Shown: positions 1-17,756 of the stretch, piece by piece
Layout of the letters: each line of letters begins with the position of its first letter
Position numbering within the stretch: position 1 is the first letter of the stretch
From: Trochalopteron elliotii
Taxonomy: Eukaryota; Chordata; Aves; Passeriformes; Leiothrichidae
Assembly: GCA_024734555.1 (NCBI GenBank)
Contig: JANPWX010000126.1
Span: 1,393,959-1,457,958, forward strand
Direction: 5' to 3'
Length of the DNA stretch: 64,000 bases
Notes under the pieces: generated by a model
The model's database searches: none
Told to the model about the DNA's origin: nothing
The model's input: the letters and a program-made list of their open reading frames with translations, nothing else
Translations under genes and position numbers: made by a program

Positions 1-371
1 AGACACAGGCTGGATCCACGCCTGCCGGCAGCGGGGCGGCTGGGGCTGCATTTCTCTCCCGTACACCAGCCCTGCACAGACGGGCAGAGGGGCTGCGGGG
101 CTCTGGCATCTCTCATGCACACAGCCGGCAGCTGCGGGAGGCTGATGGGGTTTTACGTGCCATGAAATGGTGGATCTGAGTGTCAGGCACATTTTATGAT
201 AGGGAGAGATCGTGAGCCTCTGCAAACCAAAGCCGGGCAGGGATAGCAGGAGGCAGGCGGGGAGCGGGACCAGCAGCGGCAGGGCCTGGAGGACTGTCAA
301 GCCCAGCCGCCTCCCCCCGCCGGGCCGGGCGGCCCCAGCCCGGGCCCCCCCTCCGCCAGAGCTGTACTTAC
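1..371 (-). other. ZDHHC8: ZDHHC8 intron 1, 5' part
   Basis: GC-rich sequence downstream of the ZDHHC8 exon 1 donor. No further exon is recognisable before the window edge. Confidence 0.75.
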
Positions 372-475
372 GTGAAAACAAAAAATAAAGTAGTCGAACC
401 CACTAATAAGGCAGCTGCTGTGGAGACCGGGATGTATTTCGTAGGTTTAAACCTCTTTCCAGTGCTGCTGGGCAT
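372..475 (-). CDS. ZDHHC8: ZDHHC8 palmitoyltransferase, first coding exon (partial)
   Basis: First coding exon of a DHHC-family protein S-acyltransferase, a membrane enzyme that attaches palmitate to cysteines of target proteins. The minus strand reads ATG at 475-473, then 34 full codons beginning [11 protein letters not shown] and including KYIP and [16 protein letters not shown]. It ends with two bases of a Thr codon at 372, followed by a consensus GTAAGTAC donor (371-364). The stretch [14 protein letters not shown] starts the first transmembrane segment. This N-terminus matches the ZDHHC8/ZDHHC5 subfamily; ZDHHC8 is chosen because RANBP1, TRMT2A, DGCR8 and TANGO2 follow in 22q11.2 order. 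The catalytic DHHC exon lies beyond base 1. Paralogue ZDHHC5 is the only serious alternative. Confidence 0.9.
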
Positions 476-1070
476 CCTGTAGTTTACACATCACTATGTA
501 AATCCAACCCGAGAGGAGGGAGCCGGGAGGATGCGGGTCCCTCCGGCGCGGGGAGAGCGGGACCCGGGCGGCTGGGAGGGACGGGAGAGGGACGGGAGCA
601 GCTGACCTCCAGCACAGGAAATCCCACCCACACCGCCCAGCCCACTCGGCTGATGTCAACCAGCCCCTTAAGGTAGCGCTGCGGGGAGACGGGAGCGGGG
701 CGCGCAGCCAGTGCAGCCCCACGGGAGGGCAGTCGGGCCACGGCTGCTCGGGGCTCCCGCAGCGGGGCAGCCCCTGCTGGCGGGGGAGCCCAATTCTATC
801 CTTTCTATAGGACAGCTTCCCCCCCCCACCGCCGAAAAGAAAAATGGCAATGCATTGAGCTCCACAGGGCGCTGTGTGGGACGCTTGAAGCTCCTTAGCA
901 GCTCCCTGAACAGCGGGGCTCTAGAGGGGGCTGCGGACGCGGCACCGCCGCAGCAGCCGCGGAGCGCTGCGGGGTCCGCGCAGGGAGCGGCGCCGAGCGG
1001 GGCCCTGCAGGACGGGGCCAGCTGCACGCGAATCCTGCCGTGCTCGATCAGGGAATAAACCCTGCTTTTC
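476..1070 (-). promoter_or_regulatory. ZDHHC8: ZDHHC8 CpG-island promoter and 5' UTR
   Basis: A GC- and CpG-rich block directly upstream of the ZDHHC8 start codon on the minus strand. It is flanked by AT-rich DNA from about 1070. No TATA box stands out, and the transcription start cannot be placed by eye. Long open frames here on both strands are a side effect of GC richness, not genes. Confidence 0.65.
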
Positions 1071-4000
1071 ATTCTGCTACACCCAGAGTCACAGTATTAA
1101 GGGAACTGCTGCACTCTGCCAAATTTAGCTGATTCCAAGACCCATAACCGAGTACAAACATAACTGGAATTAGACTACACTCTGTTCTTTTAAAATCTAT
1201 CCCTTAGCATCAGGAGGCAGACAGAAGAGGTAATTTAAGGTAACAACGGAAAGTTCACCGAATCAGCTTTCCCAAGAGCAGTGTGAGAATGGCTCCTCTG
1301 CTCACACCCGGAGGCACCACCCAGCAGCTCTCCTGTCTCAAGGAAACCCTCCGATGGGAAGAAGAGTTCAAGGCCACTTGGAAGTTTAGAAATCAAGACC
1401 AGGAGCTGCATACATCTTGCTCCTTCCCTCCTGCTTTCTTTCTCAGCTAATCCTTCTTCTGCAGCTGCCAACATGCAGATAAAGTAACCCCTGCCTAACA
1501 CAAACCCCACATTTGCAGCATCTGCTGGCTGTTGTTAAAAGCAAGCTTGCCCTAGAAGGCATACACTGCAGTGCTGTTCAGAAAGGACATTTATCATTTC
1601 TCGTTTTAAAAGACTTGATTAGTTCCACAGCCCTAGAAATCTTAAGAACAGAACAAATAAAACCCAACCAAAAATCTGTAAGGGCCCTCAACTTTGCCAT
1701 TTGCAAAAAAATGCCCCCACAACCACAAACCAAAATGTTGAGCATCAGCTCAAAAACCCAAATTTTGAGCATCAGCTTTAACAAAAAAAAGCTTTGCTTT
1801 AACAAAAGCAAAGCCAGCAAGTTCCAGCCTGAGGACATATGGCTGTGTGAAATCTCAGCTTTTGCTAACAACTGCCCTGTTTAAAAAAAAAAAAAAAAAA
1901 AAGTCTTATCCAAAGGGGACTAAAGCCACAAGGCAACTTAAAATCATCTCCAGACTTGGATTTTTAAGAAACAGGAAGGAAAACATCTACCTAAAGTTAT
2001 TTTGCATGCTTAGGGGACTGAATGTTTCCCATGCTTCACTACTCCTTGTCATGCCAGCTAATTGGCATTAACTATTCTCAAACCCCTTGTAACTAATCAA
2101 AAGGTCAACAATTTTATGCAGAACCAGGCTCTGCATACCAAGCTGAAAGGCTTCAGGTGCAGCTACATGAGCATGTTAAATCAGATCAAAGGCACACCTG
2201 GGAAGCAAATCTCTCCATGCACTTACCAGGTCTGATGTGTATTGCTGAGTGGCCTCCAAGCCAGCTGGGTCCCCTTTCAACAAAACTGGGCTGGAAGATC
2301 CATTTCAGCAGCACACCCAATATTCTGGGCCACAAATAAGTTTAGCACCACTTGCTTGACAAAAGCAAGGACTTCATCACTTATATCAGTTTAATCATCT
2401 TCCTTCCCACTCAAGCAACAGTCTAGGTGAAGAATTTAAGTTACAAACAGAAGTCTTAATAATTTTCCAGTGATATTTTTATTTTAATCTAGAAAATGTT
2501 ATCCTAAGCTGCATTATAGACTGTTTATGAAGTTTGGTCAGCTTCTTGTAATGGACAGTATGAGACTTACTCAACTGCATTTCCTAGGTCTTGAAAAATA
2601 GTAAAGAAGTTCTCTCCCAAGTGACAGTTATATCTGCATTTTTAGCACGGACTTGCAAGTTTCCTTTCTAGGTGAGCCACAAAAGCATCCTGCCAAGTTT
2701 CTAGCATGAGCTGGGAGGCAGTAGGCACAAGTTCATTTTAAGATGCATACCTGGAGTTTGATGATTTATTGAAATCATTATTTTTAAAGATTAAGCCTTT
2801 CTGGGACAGTAATATTCCCTCATGTGAATTGTGGAGTTTTTCTTAAGGAGACTGTGCCTCCTCTGCACCTCATTATTTTCAATTGTATTTTCCCCTAAGG
2901 ATTCTTTCCTCTCTAGAAAGTCTGCTGCTCAAAGACAGCTTTGCAAGTGGGGAGGATTCAGCACTTCTGCTCATTCCACTCTTCAGAATGGTTTTCCCTT
3001 CATCACTCTGACACACTGATGCTGATCCAATCTCACTATATCAGTGAGATATCCCCCCATTTGTTGGGCCAATCTTTCAAACCATTCCTGCTCTGAAAGG
3101 AGACTCTCAGCAGCAAGCAACTTTGGCTTTTTTTTCATATCCCAATCACACAACACTTCTCTAGAGGGAGACTAAAGATAACTGTGAGTTATCAGGACAT
3201 AAAGAATTGTACCTTTCATAGCAACAAGAAGAGGTGCATCTCCAAACTGAACTGATCTTAAAGATCACAGTGCCAGCCTGGTTTGGGCTGCACAGTCATC
3301 CTGTGGATCACAACACCTGTGCTGTGCAGTCATGCAGACCCAGCATTTCCAAAAGGGGGCTGAGACATTCCATGTTACAAGGCTACAGGGTTAGGCTGAA
3401 TTGAGCTTAGGGATTACTTTTTCTCTGGTGCACATTATAGATTACCTATCAGAAAGCAGTAATTTTCTGTACTTTTGTGTCCAACAGTTCCCACAGTTCA
3501 CCTCATTTCCTTCCCACTAACACTCCAGTTTTCAAGAACGCTCTGTTTTCGTGCCAGCACAAAGCACTGCTGAGCAACACTCAATCTCGTTATTACAAGC
3601 CAAGTATATTTAAAGCAGTCAGATGACTTTACCTGTCAAACACTCAGGATGTCTGAGGAGGACTTGACTAAAGCAGAACAGGCATGTCTCAGAATTGCTC
3701 TCCTGGAACACCTTTACTTCAAGAACTGCAGTTTATGGATTCACACTACCTTATTAGTGTGCCAGAAGATTTTGGCAGCACTGAGATAAACAGCAATGGC
3801 AGCATGAGTTAGGGAAAGATTTAATGACAAAGAACAAACAGAGCTACAAAGAACAATCTAAAAATAATCTGGCAGAGCATGGCTAGTAATTGCACGTCTT
3901 CTTGCAAGATTTTACTCTGAGGTTTTACCCCAAAGGAGGAAGGGCCAACCACAGCAGCTGTGTTGGAGCCACATGGCAGGGTACCCCTCTCAGAGCTGGT

Positions 4001-7000
4001 AAGATGAAAGGAAACTCACAACAACAGAGCAAGAATCAAGAAAGCCATACAATTTTCATATCAAGACACAGCACTAATTTTAGCTGGAAATCTTAGCTAC
4101 GTGATGAAGAAAATTCTTTTATTCTGCACACTTGGAAGTACTGAATATCCCTGGAATATTTTATTGGTCACTTCCAAGTTAGCTCCTAGCTCAAATTTGC
4201 TGTTGCCATTAAACAGCAACCACAATAATGATATTTTTCTTACTGCATTTCCTTACTACAACAAATTTAGTTGCCAGCCCACATAGTACTGGTGACCTCC
4301 AAACTGTTCAGGGTCACTGGGAGAACTCTCAAGGATCACCAATTCATTGTTTAATATAAGCTGGTTTTCCCCTCAGATTTACAGTGCTCAGAACAGAGAT
4401 ACCTGGATCATCTTGTGCTGCACAGTGCTGCCAAAAGTCCAAGCAAGGGCCAGACAGTTCTGGGTACAAGCCAGGCCTAGTAAGTTACCCACTGGAACTT
4501 TAATGTGACAATTTTCATTTAGTTGTTCATTTCTTACCAGATAAATCAAGAAATTATTGTCTAATAATGACTTCTCAGTAGCTTTAAGAGATTTATGACA
4601 AATTTTTCTAGATGATTCCAACAGATATTTTTAATGGGATGGCATTTGCTCAGAACAGATCTGGTGCATTTCCCAACAGCAGTGATGGGGCATGTCAAGT
4701 TGCAGTTACTATGAGACTTTGGTAACTCTGCAGACTGATTCCTAAACAATCCCCACAAAAAAATACTTACATCAGAATGAGGTAGGTCTCCAAGCAGTTT
4801 TAAAGGTTCACTAACCATCCTGTTTAAAACCATTAGTTAAGTGCAATTCTTCTCCTCTAAATGAAATATCATTCTAAATGATGCTGCTGAAACTCTGCAA
4901 GCCACAGTGTCCCTAAACCAGCAAACAAGATGTTAAAACTGATAAGCACTATTTATATGAAGCAATGTAACTTTAATTACACCTGTTAGAATAGTCTTGA
5001 GAAATATCCTCCAAGCATACAAAATATTGTCATTTTAATGTCCAATCCAACTACTTTGTTGATGTTTACCATAGCCATAATGGTCAGTGGTTTGTGTCTA
5101 ATGTGATTTATGTGGACAAAGATATTCCATACCTAAATTTGCATATTATAAAAATATAGTGGTGATAAATCTAATACATAGCTGTAGACACTAACACTAC
5201 TCAGTTCTTAAATATCAGGAAGATTTTTGTTCCTGTGCTTGTCAGTTTTCACAACCTCAAGTTTATTTCCTTATTCTTACTTGCACAAGCTGCTTACTGA
5301 AGAATCACCTTGTTTTCACATGAACTAGAGTCTGAGAAATCACTTACATGTAGAATCCACTCTACAGCTCATTACTTCAAACTTTTCTTCCTCAAGCAAA
5401 ATAATTCTCATCTGTTGCAGTTAAGTTTTCCTTAGCTCCTTACTCTGAAAAGGATACATTGTCAAAGATTTAGTTAAGGTTGGTAAAAAAACCTGGTAAA
5501 TTCCTCGTCTTTCTATCTTAAAGAGTAATTCTAGCTAAATCTAAGAATTAGGAAAACCTTTAAAGTAGATCCTAAATAAACCATCATAAAATAAATAAAA
5601 TATAATCCTTTATGCACACCTCACTTCACTGAACTAGTGTAAGTTTACACATGACCTCACCAATGCAAAAACACTTCGAAATTAATTTGGCTAATCAAAA
5701 TTAAAACACTGGCTTGCCATGGACACCTCAGAAAATACAGCTTGCTAGGAACAACTTGGAGCAGCCAGGATAGATGGGTGTCCTGGGAACAGGAGGGTGT
5801 AAATAAAGACAGCAGTGGGAAATTAACTGGAGAGGCTTGGGGTTGTTTAAATAATCACCCAATGTTTAAGGACTCAGCACTGAAAGCCAATGACAATTTG
5901 TACAGATCAAAACCCAGTAGGGCAGTTTATAATGTAATCTCCACCACTGTTTCCATTTCTACACAAACAGGTGCAATTTAATATTACTAAGGCATCAAGC
6001 TGAGTTTTCTGAACTCTGATTCAGAGGCTTTCCTTTAGAGAAAGGTTCCTAGTAACATGAAAGTTTCCCACTGAGTTATGTGAAGGAAGGCACTGAGATG
6101 GAGCAGCACAAGGCCCAGCATTGCTGAGGGAGGTCAGAGTTCAGCACAACTCATCCTGAGCCACACACAGCATCCACCAGAGGACAACACTCAAACTGGT
6201 AACAACACTTAGCAACAAAATCCAAAGAACTACTCAGATTCATATTTTTTCCCTTTACATACAGGTATTCCTTAAGCATGTTGCATCAAAATTAAGAATT
6301 GACAACATTCCCCTATCTGCATAGTATTGAGAACAATTTTAATTTTTTGAGGTTTTGCTATCACTGAGAACTTGTGTTTGATACAAGCTACTTTATTATA
6401 CAGGAAAAAAAAATATCAACATTTAGTGTTAAAACACAACAAATTGGGAGTGTTTGCAATTTGTGAATGAGACATTTAGTGTTACTAATACAAACTTATT
6501 CCTGGAGAAAAATCCCCCAAGAGATTAGTGTAGTCTTCAAAATAATTAACATGGAATCTAGAGAGAACTAATTTGAATTAATTTCTATAAGTAGACTTCT
6601 TTAAGACATGAACTAGCTGTTAAGAAGATACTATTTTGATGCTTGTCAAAATTTAACATTTTTTAAGTTGAATTCATCACTCAGGAGTCCTCAGACATTC
6701 ATCCATTCAGCACATACCCACAAAATCATTTGTATCACCAAAGGCTGGATCACTTAGCCTGGCTATATAGCATCTTTTTAAACCTGAAGCAAGCAGAAAA
6801 TTTGTATGAATTGCAGACTTTAGCACCCAACAATGCTTTATTAACCCTGTTGTATTTTCCTCCTTTATAAAAAATGGATTAGAACTTTTTAAAAACCTTC
6901 ACCTGGCAGTCTACTTTACCCATAAACGAGTTAAATCATTAGAATGACTTGCACAAAAAAATAAGCCTTATATCACTGAGATAATTTTAAAAAATACTTA

Positions 7001-8890
7001 CTACTTTTTAATGTGTAGAACAGCTAAAGTGACCAGAACAATGAATGACCATCCTTTAGTTTAGAGGACTAAAACATTCTTCAGCCAAATGTTACCCAGA
7101 GGAATTATTTAACTGAGTAGTCTCTCTCAACTTTGCTCTCTGAGACTGCAGACTTGCAAGGATGATGGCAATCCATGAACTGTCACCAAAATCAGCTAAC
7201 CTAAACAGGAGTGGCAATGTCTTGAAGTCATTTAAGCATGCTGAAGTAAGAGGGGAAGAAGAGGGTAATAACATTAAGCAGGAGTCATCAATAACTAATA
7301 TTAAGACAAGTTGTTCAGGTGCTGCCCTCCCCTTCTGTACAATGCTTAACAGTGAAATGAAACTCACCCTTTTTGCTGCCTTCATCACTTTGCCCCTGCA
7401 GACTAAAAATGCATTCCCAAGTAAGAGTTCTCAAAATAAAAAGCAAATCCTTTAAATGAAAATTTAAGTTTATTTTGAAATTTTTAAGTAATTTCTATCA
7501 ATTTAGACACAGCTTGACATTATCAGATCATTTACAGTGATTCATGGATAAAGATTTGGCTTTTACATTCAAATGTTAAATACTTCAAAATAGCTTTGTC
7601 TTGTTATTTCCAAACCAGAAACACTAACTAAAGAGCATTTTATTTTACCTTTCAACCATCCTTGTTAATTAACAGACTTTTGATATCTGCTGTAGTTGAA
7701 GAGGAATGTGCAAAACACCAAAGGAATTATTTTGTTTGAATGAAGTGAGTACCTTAAGTACAGTTCCAGATTTAAGACTCGTTCACTGCAGCATCAAAAG
7801 GCAGTGCTAAGAAGAAAGATGTGATTTATTTTTAAAAAATATATTTCCTCACTTAGACTGCAGAACCTGACTGAGTTAAAAGCCTCTTTATGAAGACAAA
7901 AAGGTCTTGCTATCCCATGTTAACATCATTCAATCTTACAGTTTAGCAGGTTTTGTCCAGTTTTCATAATTATTTTGGAAACTATTATAAAATTTCATCT
8001 CTGTCCTAACACAATCCTTGTATTAGTGTTTAACAACAAAATTCAATTTATCCATCAGACTTAATTGTGTTGATTTTATTGCTTACTATAGTTTATTTTC
8101 TTACTCTCTAGCACTAATTTGAAATTGGATAAACAAAAAACACTTGCAGGGAAAAGATTTGACCAATTTGCCCATTCTGGCAAGGAGGGTGTCCCTCAGG
8201 CATGTGCACCATAATTAACTGTTCCAAAGTGAATTCCAGCCTGCTGCTCTCCAGGAGGGACAGCCTCCCTACCAAACATCTGAGAAGTTCAAAACTCCTC
8301 CAGTTTGTAAAAACATGAGCTCCAAAGCCCTGGGGGAAAGGGCAAGGAGAATCTCACAGGAAGGTACTCAAACAGCTCAGATTGCTTTGCACACACCTCA
8401 GCAGAACAGGCTGCTGCTGCTGCCTTCAGTCAGCAAGCAGCACCGTGGAAGATCTGGGACAACAGGAGGAGCTTTCTGCTAGAATCAAGCATTTGTACTA
8501 TAACAAATTGGGGTGGGGGGGAAGCACAGATTTTGCTTTGTGAGAGGAAAATGCTTCTCAAATCTAACATAATAAATTTTGTCCCCCACCTTGATTTGCA
8601 CTGTCTGATGGAACAGCAGCAGCGTGCCAGAAATGCTCTTACTGCCTGATTCCAGAAGTCTGCTGCATTTCAAGAAGCACAGGCACATTCCCTGCCCAGG
8701 TACACACAGCAGCAGGTGTGAAAGGTCTGTTAGATTACAGTTTAGAAGCCATATAAGAAACACAAATGCAATCCTAATCTTCCCTGCTGACAAACCGACT
8801 TAATCCACAGGAATGATGATATGTAGCTCAATTAAACAAGTGTATTCATAAGCCTTTACAGTATACAGAAAACTCAGTTCTGTCCCCTGA
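1071..8890. other. intergenic, ZDHHC8 to RANBP1
   Basis: About 7.8 kb of AT-rich DNA without a recognisable exon on either strand. It contains a 20-A run (1883-1902), a small inverted repeat (1791-1814) and scattered short open frames, none resembling a known protein. The RANBP1 3' end is placed just below 8909. Confidence 0.6.
1738..1902. repeat. short direct and inverted repeats with poly-A tract
   Basis: TTGAGCATCAGCT occurs at 1738-1750 and again at 1765-1777. GCTTTGCTTT at 1791-1800 is perfectly inverted at 1805-1814 across a 4-base loop. A 20-A run lies at 1883-1902. All of this is directly visible; I cannot assign it to a known repeat family. Confidence 0.6.
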
Positions 8891-9189
8891 TGCTGTTTTC
8901 AAGTTTGTTTTATTCACTCTTTTGGATGACTATAAATAAGTGTTTCCACTATGGAAAAGAAAGTTAGCACAGTACATTTTCATGACCGGGGAATGAATTT
9001 TTCTGGAGACACCTTCCAAAGGGCAAAAGCTTAGAAAAAACAATGTGAATGTTAAATTCAGTTCCATATAAAGTCCCTTGTAAAAATTAAAAAAAATAAC
9101 CAACAAAAAAGAAAAAAAAAAAAAAAAAAGAAGAAGAAAAAAAAAAAAAAAGAAAATGTAAAGGAAAAACTGCAAGGCCCAGGATGATT
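8890..9189 (-). other. RANBP1: RANBP1 3' UTR with poly(A) signal
   Basis: An AATAAA on the minus strand at 8914-8909 lies about 280 bases past the stop codon and is the likely poly(A) signal. Between them, 9082-9156 is almost pure A on the plus strand, so the mRNA would carry a long U-rich tract interrupted by a few C residues. Confidence 0.65.
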
Positions 9190-15342
<6,153 letters not shown>

Positions 15343-16600
15343 CTGAGGAGAAGAAAACACAAACTTGCTATGTGCCCAAACCCTGAAGTACACACATCTG
15401 TCTTTAAAACATTTATGACTTTTCAACAACCAGATCTTAGTAACTGAAATACCCTGTAACAGTAAAGAAATATGATTACACCTGAAAACAAATGACTTTC
15501 AAGTTAACATGCAGTTACACTAAGATATAAAAAGGTGCTCATGCAGTGCAAGGTGTTTTAATCCTACCATTCATGAACTGTGCAGAGGCTTGGCCTTGGA
15601 GTAATAGCTCTTGGTTATGGAAAAATGATTTCTTCAACAAATGTTATGTGCTTTATGCTACTAAAACCCTACTATTTCTTAGTGCCTAATGACCCATAGT
15701 TAATGGGAAAATTAGAAAAAACCTGCAGGGCATCCACCTAACCCAGCTTAAGGGGACACACTGCATCCTGAGTTCATCATTCTGTCTTACGTATTAGAAT
15801 CACCCACAGTCAACACAGTCGAAGATAGCTTGAGCTGTAATATCCATTAAATAATTTAGGTTTCTTGCTTATTCTCCTCAGGAAACTTTAGGTTACAGGT
15901 AAATGGCCAAAATAATTCTTTCTATTTAAGTTGTTTAGGAATCTGTCAGAGCATTCATTAAGCATAAGAATGGTTTTTACTAACTATGTGACTAGTAGGT
16001 AAATGATAAACATCTCTAGTACTTCATACGTATGGACTACTAAGAAGCACTCAGCACACAAGCCTAGGAAGGAGATTCACATGCAAGTTTAACAAAGCCA
16101 CAGAACTGCTATCTCAGGTCACGGGAACTGATTTGGGTTTGGGTTATTTTTTGTTGCTGCTTGAGTAACAGATAGGAAAAACAGTCTACACATAGAAGAT
16201 ATTTAAATAATATTTTTACTTTACAAATGGAAGAGTCCACTGTTACAGGCTCTATTCACAATGTCCTTTACAGAGCAGGTATACACCATGCGTGCATAAA
16301 GCAACAGAAATAAAGCAGTCTATTTTTACTAAATAGTAAACAAAAGAAAAGAGGGGGCAAGGGAAAATTAGGTATAAAATGGTGCAAAATAAAAACTAGT
16401 TGTATCGATAACGTCACACAAACTATCGCCAGTTTTGTCCCCAGTGTTCTAGCATGGAAAAAAAAAGCGAGAAAGGCGTTACTTCACATTTGTTTCCAAA
16501 AAACAGGAAAAGAAACGTTAGCCAAACTTTTATACATTGTATCCATGTGTGTAAGTAGCACATCCCGCATGGTAATTCATCATCCGTTCTGCGCCTGAGC
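15343..16600 (-). other. RANBP1: RANBP1 intron 1 (visible part)
   Basis: AT-rich sequence between the exon 2 acceptor (CTCCTCAG on the minus strand, directly above 15342) and the CpG island. No exon is seen here. Confidence 0.65.
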
Positions 16601-16619
16601 AATTCATTACACAGACCAT

Positions 16620-17756
16620 GAGAAATACACACTTCCCAGCAGCCAGATGGGAGAACGTGGACCCCGTTATCACGATACGATCCCGCCCTGCCGCGACACG
16701 AGCACGTGGGCAACTGCTGCGGCACGAGAGGTCCGGCCAGCGGGCCGGGGGAGGGGCGGGAAGAGGGAGAAGAAAGGAGGGAAACGGGCAGAAGAATTAC
16801 CCTAAAGATCCCGGGTCGCTCGGGCTCCCTCATGCCGGGGAACGGCCACGGCGGGAGGAGGGCCCGGCCCGAGCGGCCACACGTGCCCGGAGCGGCCGCA
16901 AACCCNNNNNNNNNNNNNNNNNNNNNNNNNNNNNNNNNNNNNNNNNNNNNNNNNNNNNNNNNNNNNNNNNNNNNNNNNNNNNNNNNNNNNNNNNNNNNNN
17001 NNNNNNNNNNNNNNNNNNNNNNNNNNNNNNNNNNNNNNNNNNNNNNNNNNNNNNNNNNNNNNNNNNNNNNNNNNNNNNNNNNNNNNNNNNNNNNNNNNNN
17101 NNNNNNNNNNNNNNNNNNNNNNNNNNNNNNNNNNNNNNNNNNNNNNNNNNNNNNNNNNNNNNNNNNNNNNNNNNNNNNNNNNNNNNNNNNNNNNNNNNNN
17201 NNNNNNNNNNNNNNNNNNNNNNNNNNNNNNNNNNNNNNNNNNNNNNNNNNNNNNNNNNNNNNNNNNNNNNNNNNNNNNNNNNNNNNNNNNNNNNNNNNGC
17301 CCCGCGCTCGCGCCCCGCCCCCGGCGCGGGCACAGCATCGCCCGCCCCGGCCCCGTCACCGATCCCCCCATGGGTCCCCGGAACAGGCCCCGGTACCGGC
17401 CCTGCCACCGACCCCCGGTACCGACCGCCGGCGCGGCCCGTCCCGTCCCCCGGGAAACGTTTTTGTGGTCCCGTTTCCGAGGCGCCTTTCCCATCGCCCC
17501 CCGCGCCATGGCGGCGACCGCCCGCGTCCCGGCCCAAGATGGCGTGCACGTGAGGGAAGGGGTGATGTGTGAGCTGCTGGTTTTTATGTGTTTAAGGGCC
17601 GCCGGTGCTCTCGGGCGCGAGGAGGGGCAGCGCTGAGGGGCAGCGCTTAAAAAACAACCAGGTTATTCCTCTGCCGTCATTCTCGCAGCGGCCCGTCCGT
17701 GAGGCTACGGCCACGCCCCGGGAGGTGTGCGGGGTGGCTGAGGGGCTGGCGGGACC
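16620..17756. promoter_or_regulatory. bidirectional CpG-island promoter, RANBP1 / TRMT2A
   Basis: A GC-rich island lying between head-to-head RANBP1 (minus) and TRMT2A (plus). It is broken by N bases at 16906-17298. AAGATGGCG at 17536-17544, on the plus strand, matches a YY1-type element often found just inside transcription starts, and would fit a TRMT2A start about 200 bases before its ATG. The head-to-head arrangement matches the mammalian locus. The start sites themselves are inferred. Confidence 0.75.
16906..17298. other. assembly gap (393 N)
   Basis: Unsequenced bases inside the CpG island. The missing first exon of RANBP1 most likely falls here, since no ATG followed by a phase-0 donor encoding a RANBP1-like N-terminus is visible on either side. 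Confidence 0.95.

Noticed and set aside
447..722. 91-residue minus-strand open frame covering ZDHHC8 exon 1 in another frame
   Set aside because: The true frame starts at 475 and ends at a consensus donor at 372; this frame is a GC-rich shadow.
3261..3300. Possible CR1 remnant (CTTAAAGATCACAGTGCC)
   Set aside because: Only a few bases resemble the CR1 3' end, and the rest does not follow.
16800..16833. Minus-strand ATG at 16833 with a phase-0 donor (MREPERPGIFR) as RANBP1 exon 1
   Set aside because: The phase would fit, but the residues do not resemble the conserved short RANBP1 start. The gap next to it is a better place for exon 1.
16802..17553. Long open frames on both strands across the first N gap
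   Set aside because: They are open only because the N bases cannot give stop codons and the flanks are GC-rich.
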